The notes under the pieces were generated by a model. The model saw only the letters and a program-made list of their open reading frames with translations, was not told where the DNA came from and did no database searches. From Bacillota bacterium (GTDB lineage Bacteria; Bacillota; Clostridia; Clostridiales; Clostridiaceae): a stretch of DNA of 7,771 nucleotides. A program made the position numbers and the translations under genes. Of the stretch, positions 1-7,221 are shown one piece after another (position 1 is the stretch's first letter; every line of letters starts with the position of its first letter). The stretch covers positions 1 to 7,771 of the forward strand of contig JAFADP010000114.1 of assembly GCA_023424785.1 (NCBI GenBank), read 5' to 3'.

Positions 1-28
1 GCAACTTATTTGTTACAATGCTTTATTT

Positions 29-104
<76 letters not shown>

Positions 105-130
105 ATATTAATTTTATCTCTACACAACTA

Positions 131-136
131 ATTATA
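131..136 (-). promoter_or_regulatory. Possible -10 box for the tRNA-fMet gene
   Basis: The minus strand reads TATAAT here. That would start transcription near base 124, about 20 nt before the mature tRNA 5' end, a plausible leader for RNase P processing. No good TTGACA-like -35 box lies at 16-18 bases upstream, and a second TATAAT occurs at 151-156. In DNA this AT-rich the assignment is tentative. Confidence 0.3.
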
Positions 137-197
137 TGTCAGTTTTAATAATTATATACCTACTATAGAAAAAAATAAAAAAATAATAATTGATAGT

Positions 198-224
198 AAG
201 TCATATTTATCACAAATATGACTT
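198..224. repeat. Perfect 11-bp inverted repeat in the divergent tRNA / DUF116 intergenic region
   Basis: Arms AAGTCATATTT (198-208) and AAATATGACTT (214-224) are exact reverse complements around a 5-base loop. As RNA this is a stable hairpin. Read rightward it is followed by TTATTG, a poor T-tract. Read leftward it is followed by a short mixed stretch and then a long A/T-rich run. No gene ending nearby needs a terminator, because the flanking tRNA and DUF116 genes point away from each other. It could therefore be an operator palindrome, an insulator terminator for antisense transcripts, or the remnant of a lost gene. The half-site AAGTCAT recurs at 260-266 between the presumed -35 and -10 of the DUF116 promoter. 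Confidence 0.6.
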
Positions 225-276
225 TTATTGTTTATAAAAAAAGAACATATATCCTACAAAAGTCATTCATAGGGTG

Positions 277-282
277 TATAAT
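277..282 (+). promoter_or_regulatory. Likely sigma-A-type -10 box for the DUF116-MATE unit
   Basis: A consensus TATAAT lies about 65 bases before the GTG start at 349 and would give a leader of about 60 nt. The -35 region at 253-258 (CCTACA, 18-base spacer) matches TTGACA only in its last three bases, so the promoter may be weak or need an activator. A sporulation-sigma promoter cannot be excluded by eye. Confidence 0.4.
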
Positions 283-333
283 TTATATATAAATAGTTAT
301 ATTTAGGGTTTTATATTAATATTTAGAATTAGC

Positions 334-339
334 AGGAGG
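334..339 (+). promoter_or_regulatory. Ribosome binding site fixing the GTG start of the DUF116 gene
   Basis: AGGAGG sits 9 bases before GTG at 349. This strong, correctly spaced site supports GTG 349 as the start. The next in-frame ATG is far inside the protein and has no such site. Confidence 0.85.
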
Positions 340-348
340 ATTTTATAA

Positions 349-1500
349 GTGAATAGAGTAACATATTCATTAAGAAATGGAGATAGTAATTCTAATTTAT
401 ACTATAGAAAAATAGAGTCATTAAGTAATAAAATAATTAATTATGTTTTAACTTATAGTAGTAAATACTTAGAAGATTTTATGGATTTTATAGTTACTAA
501 TAAAATAGAATATGTTAGAACTAAAGAAGAATATAGTATTGAAGTACTTTTGATAGGGGTAATTTTAGAAGAATATCTTAGCTATGGAAGAGGATTTGAG
601 AATAATACTAGTAATAATGTTTTTAATATTTTAAATACTATTAGAAATAATGAAGAGTATAAAGAAAAAATAGATGTCTTAAGAGGACGTTTAGCTTTTA
701 GTATTCTTATGAAAAGAAAAGAAGAGAGTAGAAATATTGACTTTAAGGACTTAAAATTAGTTGTAGGGTGGATGAAGGCTACTGGTGATTTTAAGGAGGA
801 GATTTATAGATTAGTTAATTGGATTGATTTTTTAGAGCTAAATGATGAAGAATATATAAATGAGTTTTTAAAAATATGTGCAAGAATGAGTAGATATTTA
901 TATATGGAAGCTAAGACCACATTAGGCGAGTATACTAAAAATGTTGAGAAATATTTATCAAATTATAGAAGGGATCATATTAATAAGGAAGATGTATTTT
1001 TTTGTGGAAAAGGTGAAATTCAATATTTTTTTAATATGATATGTGCAGAAGTAATGAATACAGTTTATAAAGATGAGTTTAAGTTATGCAAAATCAAGAA
1101 GATATTTTTACCAATTTGTATGAGACAAACAATTAAGGAGTGTAAAGCAAAAGATAGCCATAACGGTTGTACTTGTATGGGATGTAGTGAAGAATGTAAT
1201 GTTAACAAGTTGAGTAAGATAGTTGAGGAAAGTAACGCTAAGGTATATATTATTCCTCATGAAACAATGTTATTTAAGGATGAAGATAAGAATTATGATA
1301 TTGGAATTATAGGGATAGCGTGTGTTACTAATTTAGTATCTGGAGGCTGGAAAGCATTAAGATTAGGATTTAAGCCACAATGTGTATTATTAGATTACTG
1401 TGGTTGTTCTAAGCATTGGTGTAATGAACCTATAATGACTGCCATTAATGTTGATAGATTAAAAAATATATTAGGATTAGATAATACATTTTTAATGTAG
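349..1500 (+). CDS. DUF116 domain-containing cysteine-rich protein, function unknown
   Basis: The predicted product is a soluble 383-residue protein starting at GTG. I recognise the C-terminal part (about residues 245-375) as DUF116. It has a run of cysteines at C247, C257, C265, C274, C276, C279 and C283, then NVNKLSKIVEE and KVYIIPHETMLF, then GIIGIACVTNL with C325. A tail with C345, C351, C353 and C358 follows. This spacing suggests bound metal or an Fe-S cluster, but that is inference; the biochemical role of DUF116 is not established to my knowledge. The first ~205 residues are helical, rich in Lys/Glu/Asn, nearly free of cysteine, and I do not recognise them. There is no signal peptide or membrane segment, so it is probably cytoplasmic. 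The MATE exporter gene follows 71 bases downstream without an intervening terminator, suggesting co-transcription. Confidence 0.85.
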   Translation: MNRVTYSLRNGDSNSNLYYRKIESLSNKIINYVLTYSSKYLEDFMDFIVTNKIEYVRTKEEYSIEVLLIGVILEEYLSYGRGFENNTSNNVFNILNTIRNNEEYKEKIDVLRGRLAFSILMKRKEESRNIDFKDLKLVVGWMKATGDFKEEIYRLVNWIDFLELNDEEYINEFLKICARMSRYLYMEAKTTLGEYTKNVEKYLSNYRRDHINKEDVFFCGKGEIQYFFNMICAEVMNTVYKDEFKLCKIKKIFLPICMRQTIKECKAKDSHNGCTCMGCSEECNVNKLSKIVEESNAKVYIIPHETMLFKDEDKNYDIGIIGIACVTNLVSGGWKALRLGFKPQCVLLDYCGCSKHWCNEPIMTAINVDRLKNILGLDNTFLM

Positions 1501-1571
1501 CAATATCTATTTACAGTGTATAAATTAGTATTGAAGGTTTAAAATATTAATGTTTAGAAAGAAGGAATTTT

Positions 1572-2918
1572 ATGATAAAGGATATGACTAAAGGAAATCC
1601 TTCTAAAATTCTTTTATATTTTGCATTACCAATGGTTATAGGAAATATATTTCAACAACTTTACAATATAATAGATTCAGTAATTGTTGGTAACTTTGTT
1701 GGAGTTAATGCTTTAGCAGCAGTAGGCTCATCTTATCCAATAACTTTTGTATTTATAACAGTAGCTAATGGATTAAGTATAGGATGTTCAGTGATTATAT
1801 CACAATTATTTGGAGCAAAACATATAAAAGAAATGAAAACTTCAATATATACATCACTTATATCAGTAGGACTTTTTAGTTTTATTTTAATGATAATTAG
1901 TTTAATTTTTTGTGAAGATATATTAAATTTATTACAAACAAAGAAAGAAATATTTTATGAGGCTAATGTTTATATGAAAATATACTTTAGTGGAGTAGTA
2001 TTCTTATATATTTATAATATTTCAACAGCCTCTTTTAATGCATTAGGGGATTCAAGAACCCCATTATTATTATTAATATTTTCATCTGTAATTAATGTTA
2101 TACTAGATTTATTATTTGTAGTTAAGTTTAATATGGGTGTTAAAGGAGTAGCAATAGCTACACTTATAGCTCAAGGTGTATCTGGAATACTAGCAATAAG
2201 TATTCTTTTAAAAAGAGTAAATAGAATAAAGTATGAAGATAATAGTAAAGAGAAAATATTTGACTTAAAACTATTAAGGTCAATGTGTAAAATAGCTATT
2301 CCATCAACTTTTCAACAATCAATAGTGTCAATAGGAAACTTATTTGTTCAAGCTTTAGTTAATAGTTATGGAGTAATAACTATTGCAGCATATTCAGCAG
2401 CAACAAAAATAGACTCAATATGTACTCTTCCTATGGCTAATATGAGTAATGCAGTATCTAATTTTACTGCTCAGAATATTGGTGGAAAAAAAGTTTATAG
2501 AGTAAAAAATGGATATAAATCTGCTCTAATTATGATTGGGATATTTAGTGTAAGTATTACTATATTAGTTTTTATACTTGGAGAGAACTTAGTAGGATTA
2601 TTTGTAGATTCTAATTCAAATAAAGAAGTAATTAAGGTTGGAGTACAGTATCTTAGGATAGTATCATTATTTTATTTCTTTATGGGGCTTATGGTAACTA
2701 CAAATGGAGTATTAAGAGGAAGTGCAGATATTAAGTTTTTTTTAATAAGTACAATAGGAAATTTAGCATCTAGAGTAGTGTTTGCATATTTATTTGCATA
2801 TATCATTGGAGAAAGTGGTATATGGTATGCAGTTCCATTAGGATGGATTATTGCATCTACAATATCTGTTATAAGATATTTAAAGGGAAAGTGGAAAGAA
2901 AAATCTTTAATAAATTAA
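1572..2918 (+). CDS. MATE-family multidrug/toxin efflux transporter
   Basis: This is a cation-coupled (H+ or Na+) antiporter of the inner membrane that exports drugs or toxic metabolites; the substrate cannot be told from sequence. At 448 residues it is the normal size for MATE proteins, with about twelve hydrophobic segments in two homologous halves (about 17-180 and 243-405). The N-terminus shows the family pattern: LYFALPMVIGNIFQQLYNIID followed by SVIVGNFVG. D35 is at the position of the conserved TM1 acidic residue. ANGLSIG and SQLFGAK follow, then the matching inter-helix loops LGDSRTP (158-164) and LRGSADIKF (381-389). The closest named groups are bacterial NorM/DinF-like MATEs. The start ATG has AAGGA five bases upstream. 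The gene is intact, follows the DUF116 gene, and ends just before a terminator hairpin. Confidence 0.95.
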   Translation: MIKDMTKGNPSKILLYFALPMVIGNIFQQLYNIIDSVIVGNFVGVNALAAVGSSYPITFVFITVANGLSIGCSVIISQLFGAKHIKEMKTSIYTSLISVGLFSFILMIISLIFCEDILNLLQTKKEIFYEANVYMKIYFSGVVFLYIYNISTASFNALGDSRTPLLLLIFSSVINVILDLLFVVKFNMGVKGVAIATLIAQGVSGILAISILLKRVNRIKYEDNSKEKIFDLKLLRSMCKIAIPSTFQQSIVSIGNLFVQALVNSYGVITIAAYSAATKIDSICTLPMANMSNAVSNFTAQNIGGKKVYRVKNGYKSALIMIGIFSVSITILVFILGENLVGLFVDSNSNKEVIKVGVQYLRIVSLFYFFMGLMVTTNGVLRGSADIKFFLISTIGNLASRVVFAYLFAYIIGESGIWYAVPLGWIIASTISVIRYLKGKWKEKSLIN

Positions 2919-2923
2919 TTAAT

Positions 2924-2958
2924 AAAAAAGCACTAATATTTTCATTTTGGTGCTTTTT
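2924..2958 (+). terminator. Rho-independent terminator after the MATE gene
   Basis: AAAAAGCAC (2925-2933) pairs perfectly with GTGCTTTTT (2950-2958). A further T-G and two A-T pairs extend the stem inward, leaving a loop of about 10 bases. The A-tract and T-tract form part of the stem. It begins six bases after the MATE stop codon. Confidence 0.88.
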
Positions 2959-2963
2959 CAATT

Positions 2964-2969
2964 TATAAT
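2964..2969 (+). promoter_or_regulatory. Possible -10 box for the SNF2 gene
   Basis: TATAAT occurs immediately after the terminator and 30 bases before the TTG start, giving a leader of about 22 nt. A -35 at the right distance would fall inside the terminator loop (TTCATT, 2941-2946) and is a weak match. The gene needs some promoter here if the terminator is efficient; otherwise it depends on read-through. Confidence 0.35.
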
Positions 2970-2986
2970 AAAAGAATATGGTTTGA

Positions 2987-2994
2987 GGAGGTGA
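2987..2994 (+). promoter_or_regulatory. Near-perfect Shine-Dalgarno fixing a TTG start
   Basis: GGAGGTGA is complementary to the 16S rRNA 3' end over eight bases and lies four bases before TTG 2999 (seven from the GGAGG core). This justifies the non-ATG start; no ATG lies nearby in frame. Confidence 0.88.
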
Positions 2995-2998
2995 CTAT

Positions 2999-5926
2999 TT
3001 GTATATAGATATTTTAAAAAATAAAGTACTTAAGAATAAGTTTTCTATAAGTTATAAAAATGGAGAAAAGTTATTTAAAAATGGAAATGTAAAGTTTATA
3101 GATAGTAAAGAGATTGAAGGAGTAGCTAATATATATGGAAGAGTTAATGATGGTCCAAGAGATTATAGTACTCATATAAAGATAAATAATAAGAATAATT
3201 ATTATGATTTAAAATGTAGTTGTAATTTGAGCAGAGAAGCAAGTTTATCAGGTGGTAAATTTGCATGTGAGCACATTATAGCTACTATATTAAGTTTAGT
3301 AAATAATGATGATGTAAGTACTTTTAAGAGGAAAAAAGAAAGAATTAATATAACTTTAAGGTTAGAAGAGAGCTTCAATCCTGATTACATATTTAAGGCG
3401 GTTTTATATCTGGGAACTATTGGGAGAATAAAGATATCAAATAAATCAGAGTTAAACTTTAATGTTTTTTCTGAGGAAGGAAGTTATTCATTTAAAAACA
3501 TAGAGTATTCAAAAGATGAGAAAAGATTACTTAAGTTATTATTAAAAATGGACTTTAAAATAAGAGATAGTGAATTAAGAAATTTTCTCTTTATATCTAG
3601 AGATGTAAACTTACAAATTAAAATATCATCATCAGAATATGAAGGAAGAATAATTTTAAATCCACTTCCTTTAAAATTTACATTAAGATATGATAATAAT
3701 AAAATAAGGCTTCAAGGCACAAAAACTCCTATAAAAGCATTAAATACAGAAAAAACAGTATTTTTATTTAATAGAGAAATTTATATTCCACCATTTAAGC
3801 AGTGTAATGCTTATAGTACTATTTATGATGCATTAATTAAAAAACATTATACATATATTAAGGAGTCTGCATTAGACAGAGTAATAAAGATTTTATCATC
3901 TATAGGGGAATTAAATATAAATGATGATATAAGAGAATTAATAGTATCAAAGGAAGAGATAAATTTATATTTTTATAAAAAGAATTCTCATATATATTGT
4001 AAGTTTAAAATTGATATTAATAAAAAATATTTAAAAACATCTTTAAAGATAAAAAGTATAGAAGAGATATTGTTTAATAATAAATTTACTAGAAAAGATG
4101 AAGAGTACTTATTTGTCGGAGAAGATAAAGAATTATTAAATCTACTAAAATCTAATATACATAACTATTGTAATATAACTTCAAGCAAAGAATTAAAGGA
4201 ACTTAAGTTATTATCGATGGATGATATAAAAGGAAATGTAGAGTCTATAGATAGTAATTTAAAGTTTAATTTAAATATAAATGATATAGATAGTGAAGAA
4301 TTTATTTTAGCAATTAATGAGTTTAAGAATGGAAATAGCTTTTATAAGTTTAGCAATTATAGCTTTTTAGATTTTTCTAATAATAAAATAAGTGAATTTA
4401 TGAATTTTTTATGTTTTATAAATTATAAAGGGGAAGAGTTAAACTTACCTAATGGCTATGAAGAATTATTTAGTGAGGAAATTAAAAATATTAAATTTAT
4501 AAATATAATAGATAAGAATAAGAATTCTTCTGAAGGTTTAATTTCTCCTCCTAAGGAATTGAAAGCAACATTAAGAGATTATCAAATAGAAGGACTATCA
4601 TGGTTGCAAAATAAGAAGGAACAAGGTCTTTTTGGTATTTTAGCAGATGAAATGGGCTTGGGAAAAACAATACAAGCTATAAGTTTTTTATTATTAAATA
4701 AAAGTGGAGTATCCATTGTTATTACACAAACTTCATTAATATATAATTGGTTGGAGGAATTTAATAAGTTTGCACCATCATTAAAGGTAGCATGTATTCA
4801 TGGAAATAAATCAAAAAGAAGCAAGTTATTAGAGAATATTAAAGATTATGATGTTATACTAACTTCCTATGGAACATTAAATATGGATATTGAGTATTAT
4901 AAGAATATTAATTTTGAAAATTTAATTATAGATGAAGCTCAAAATATAAAAAATTCAAAAGCTAAGATTACTAAGAATATAAAGTCTATAAATGGAAATT
5001 TTAGATTAGCATTAACGGGAACACCTATAGAAAATAATTTAATGGAGTTATGGAGTATATTTGACTTTTTAAAACCAGGTTATTTATTTAGTGAACATGA
5101 TTTTAAATTAAAATTTAGAAGAGTAGATGACAAAAATTTAAACTACCTTAAATTAATAATTAAACCATTTATATTAAGAAGAACTAAGAAAGAAGTGCTA
5201 ACTGAACTTCTAGATAAAAATCAATGGACTTTCTATATTTCAATGACAGATGAGCAAAAGAGGTATTATAAGTCAAGTTTAAAGAAATATTCAAAGGAAA
5301 TTAAGGATACAAATAATCATATATCTGTATTAGCAATATTAACAAAATTAAGGCAAATTGCCTTAGATCCATCAATATTAGATGAAAACTATACTGGTGG
5401 AAGTGGTAAGATAAATGCAACTTTAACATTAATAAATAAGAGCTTAGAAGGAAATAAAAAGACATTAATATTTTCACAGTTTACAAGTTTATTATATAAG
5501 TTAAGAGAGCATTTAGATAATTTAAATATAGAGTATTATTATTTAGATGGATCAACAAAAGCTATTGATAGAATTAATTTATGTAATGAATTTAATAAAA
5601 GTAATAAAGTGAAAGTATTTTTAATTTCTTTAAAAGCAGGAGGAACAGGATTAAACTTAACATCAGCAGAAAAGGTTATTCATTTTGATCCATGGTGGAA
5701 TCCAGCAGTAGAAAATCAAGCAACAGATAGGGCACATAGAATCGGACAGAAAAATGAAGTTGAAGTTATAAAAATAATTTCAAAAGGGACTATAGAAGAA
5801 AAGATACTAAAGCTTAAGGAAGGAAAAGATAGAATGATTTCTACATTGTTATCACAAGGTGGAAGTTATAAGGAAACTTACTTAACTAAGGAAGAGCTTG
5901 ACTATATACTTTCATTTGATGAATAA
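2999..5926 (+). CDS. SWIM zinc-finger SNF2-family DNA translocase/helicase-like ATPase
   Basis: This 975-residue protein is predicted to use ATP to move along double-stranded DNA and remodel bound proteins, acting in the cytoplasm on the chromosome. An N-terminal SWIM zinc finger has C73, C75, C90 and H92 (CxC-x14-CxH). Residues ~110-510 match the position of the bacterial SNF2-associated region and are Lys/Asn/Ile-rich. The ATPase core has LRDYQIEGLSWL (525-536), Walker A in DEMGLGKT (550-557), motif II DEAQ (645-648) and LTGTPIENN (672-680). The C-terminal helicase lobe has LIFSQFT (823-829), SLKAGGTGLNLT (877-888) and QATDRAHRIGQ (907-917). All catalytic motifs are intact. It is somewhat shorter than many Firmicute relatives of about 1,050 residues. 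The start is TTG with an excellent ribosome binding site. It stands alone: no methyltransferase, nuclease or phospholipase-D partner lies next to it. Its biological role in Clostridium is not known to me. Confidence 0.95.
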   Translation: MYIDILKNKVLKNKFSISYKNGEKLFKNGNVKFIDSKEIEGVANIYGRVNDGPRDYSTHIKINNKNNYYDLKCSCNLSREASLSGGKFACEHIIATILSLVNNDDVSTFKRKKERINITLRLEESFNPDYIFKAVLYLGTIGRIKISNKSELNFNVFSEEGSYSFKNIEYSKDEKRLLKLLLKMDFKIRDSELRNFLFISRDVNLQIKISSSEYEGRIILNPLPLKFTLRYDNNKIRLQGTKTPIKALNTEKTVFLFNREIYIPPFKQCNAYSTIYDALIKKHYTYIKESALDRVIKILSSIGELNINDDIRELIVSKEEINLYFYKKNSHIYCKFKIDINKKYLKTSLKIKSIEEILFNNKFTRKDEEYLFVGEDKELLNLLKSNIHNYCNITSSKELKELKLLSMDDIKGNVESIDSNLKFNLNINDIDSEEFILAINEFKNGNSFYKFSNYSFLDFSNNKISEFMNFLCFINYKGEELNLPNGYEELFSEEIKNIKFINIIDKNKNSSEGLISPPKELKATLRDYQIEGLSWLQNKKEQGLFGILADEMGLGKTIQAISFLLLNKSGVSIVITQTSLIYNWLEEFNKFAPSLKVACIHGNKSKRSKLLENIKDYDVILTSYGTLNMDIEYYKNINFENLIIDEAQNIKNSKAKITKNIKSINGNFRLALTGTPIENNLMELWSIFDFLKPGYLFSEHDFKLKFRRVDDKNLNYLKLIIKPFILRRTKKEVLTELLDKNQWTFYISMTDEQKRYYKSSLKKYSKEIKDTNNHISVLAILTKLRQIALDPSILDENYTGGSGKINATLTLINKSLEGNKKTLIFSQFTSLLYKLREHLDNLNIEYYYLDGSTKAIDRINLCNEFNKSNKVKVFLISLKAGGTGLNLTSAEKVIHFDPWWNPAVENQATDRAHRIGQKNEVEVIKIISKGTIEEKILKLKEGKDRMISTLLSQGGSYKETYLTKEELDYILSFDE

Positions 5927-5927
5927 T

Positions 5928-5961
5928 AAAAAAATCAGCCATATAAAAGGCTGATTTTTTT
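5928..5961. terminator. Bidirectional terminator shared by the convergent SNF2 and PfkB genes
   Basis: Seven As plus TCAGCC (5928-5940) pair without mismatch with GGCTGA plus seven Ts (5949-5961), giving a 13-bp stem and an 8-base loop. Because both ends are A/T tracts, it works as hairpin plus U-tract in either direction. It starts one base after the SNF2 stop codon and ends one base before the kinase stop codon on the other strand. Confidence 0.93.
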
Positions 5962-5962
5962 A

Positions 5963-7087
5963 TTATAAATTATCTTTCCACGAAGATAAGAATTCTATTA
6001 TAGATTCAAAAGTAGGACTTTCAGCATTTCTAACATAATATCCAGATGTAGCTGTTCCTAGTATAAGAGATTCTTCAGGAGATAAACCAAGAACTTGTCC
6101 AAAACAGAATCCAGCATTAAAATTATCACCTGCACCAGTTGTAAGTTTAGGATTTGGTTCAAAAGGTCCTAAAGTATGATAATATTCTCCATTACATACT
6201 GCAGATGCTTCTTTAACTGGATGAATAACTAAGCAATATATGTTTAATTTATTTGCAATCTTCTTAGTAAGTTCATCTAAAGGCATATTAGAGCAATTAT
6301 CTGATATTTCTAATACTTCTCCAATTTCAGTAGCTTCTTTAAGATTTAATCCTAGAATAACATTAAACTTAGAAGAGAATTCTTTCATTATATTTAAAGC
6401 TTCTATGATATCTTCCTTTAATCTATTTTCAGGGTCTGCTAAATCGAAAAAGAAATATTTATTATTAGAATCACTTAAGTTTGGGATAATTTCATTAAGT
6501 ATTCCTTTCCATATCTCAGTCATATAAGGTAGCATGGTCCAATTTTCTAATCCAACTAATTTAGAATTTTCTATTAAATTAGTTAATCTACTAATTCCAA
6601 TGGATTCTTTAAGTTTGTCCCAATTAACATCTTTAAGGGATTGACGCTTTCCTATTATTAGTTTTCCATCTAAAAATTCAACTGCATCAGTTAATCCAGG
6701 ATTAGCAATAGATATTAATGTACATTTATCTGCCATAGGCATAAATACTGGATTAATAGTAGGTAATCCCAATGCACCAATATAAGTAATATCTAATCCA
6801 TATGATGATAGAGCATTACTCATGATAGGTCCATTTCCGCCTAATTTTGATTGAATAGGCACAAATTCTACACTAGTGCTTAAGCCAGCAGCTTTGGAAA
6901 CCTTTTCTCCAAAATCTTTAAGAGTTTTCATTCTAGTATAATTATCAGCATCTTCACGAGTTTTAACAGCATGTAAAATTTGATCTACAAAGCCATCTAA
7001 TCCCATAATAGCTTTATAATTTACATTATCAATACTTCTTAACTTTTCAATAAGTTTACCAATATTTTTATTAAGTTTTTCATTCAT
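5963..7087 (-). CDS. PfkB (ribokinase)-family carbohydrate kinase, substrate unknown
   Basis: The predicted cytoplasmic enzyme transfers the gamma-phosphate of ATP to a hydroxyl of a sugar or nucleoside. Its 374 residues are longer than the usual 300-330 of ribokinases, mainly through a helical N-terminal extension of about 25 residues and insertions in the middle. Family landmarks are present: GLDGFVDQI (29-37) in the substrate-binding entry strand, KLGGNGP (81-87) like PfkB signature 1, and NLKE (248-251) as the NxxE magnesium/phosphate motif. Signature 2 is TTGAGDNFNAG (316-326), with D321 as the expected catalytic base and GAGD as the anion hole. It is therefore probably active. No transporter, aldolase or sugar regulator lies beside it to suggest a substrate. 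Its ATG has a strong ribosome binding site, and it ends at the shared terminator with the SNF2 gene. Confidence 0.92.
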   Translation of the reverse strand: MNEKLNKNIGKLIEKLRSIDNVNYKAIMGLDGFVDQILHAVKTREDADNYTRMKTLKDFGEKVSKAAGLSTSVEFVPIQSKLGGNGPIMSNALSSYGLDITYIGALGLPTINPVFMPMADKCTLISIANPGLTDAVEFLDGKLIIGKRQSLKDVNWDKLKESIGISRLTNLIENSKLVGLENWTMLPYMTEIWKGILNEIIPNLSDSNNKYFFFDLADPENRLKEDIIEALNIMKEFSSKFNVILGLNLKEATEIGEVLEISDNCSNMPLDELTKKIANKLNIYCLVIHPVKEASAVCNGEYYHTLGPFEPNPKLTTGAGDNFNAGFCFGQVLGLSPEESLILGTATSGYYVRNAESPTFESIIEFLSSWKDNL

Positions 7088-7095
7088 ATATTTTT

Positions 7096-7104
7096 CTCCT
7101 CCTT
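7096..7104 (-). promoter_or_regulatory. Ribosome binding site of the PfkB-family kinase
   Basis: The minus strand reads AAGGAGGAG, ending eight bases before the ATG at 7087-7085. This fixes the start. The AT-rich 70 bases further upstream contain several TATATT/TATTAT-like runs, but none with a clear -35, so I do not call a promoter. Confidence 0.85.
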
Positions 7105-7176
7105 AAATATATAATTTACATAATATAAATATATTTAAGTATTAGAAATAATATTCCATATTTTTAAAAATAAGAT

Positions 7177-7210
7177 GAGGTTATATTAAAATTTATTTTA
7201 ACATAACCCC
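7177..7210 (-). terminator. Hairpin terminator of the YmaF-family gene
   Basis: A long inverted repeat has arms around 7177-7192 and 7195-7210. Its core of 14-base arms contains one mismatch on the plus strand (A7185 against C7202). In minus-strand RNA that position is a G-U wobble, as is the pair at 7178/7209, so the stem is uninterrupted only in the minus-strand transcript. It starts 11 bases after the YmaF stop codon and is followed on that strand by a T-rich but interrupted tail. This separates the YmaF unit from the downstream kinase gene. Confidence 0.7.
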
Positions 7211-7221
7211 TTAATGTTAAA

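Noticed and set aside
1..28. A second tRNA or a terminator downstream of tRNA-fMet
   Set aside because: Too few bases are visible; no complete stem or T-tract can be supported.
1501..1571. Riboswitch or separate promoter before the MATE gene
   Set aside because: The gap is only 71 bases, shows no convincing stem-loop structure, and has no -35/-10 pair with acceptable spacing.
2999..5926. SNF2 protein as part of a DISARM-like or other anti-phage system
   Set aside because: No methyltransferase, phospholipase-D, DUF1998 or other defence gene flanks it; the neighbours are a transporter and a sugar kinase.
6240..6527. Plus-strand open frame of 95 codons
   Set aside because: It lies entirely antisense within the well-supported PfkB kinase gene, has no ribosome binding site, and resembles no family.
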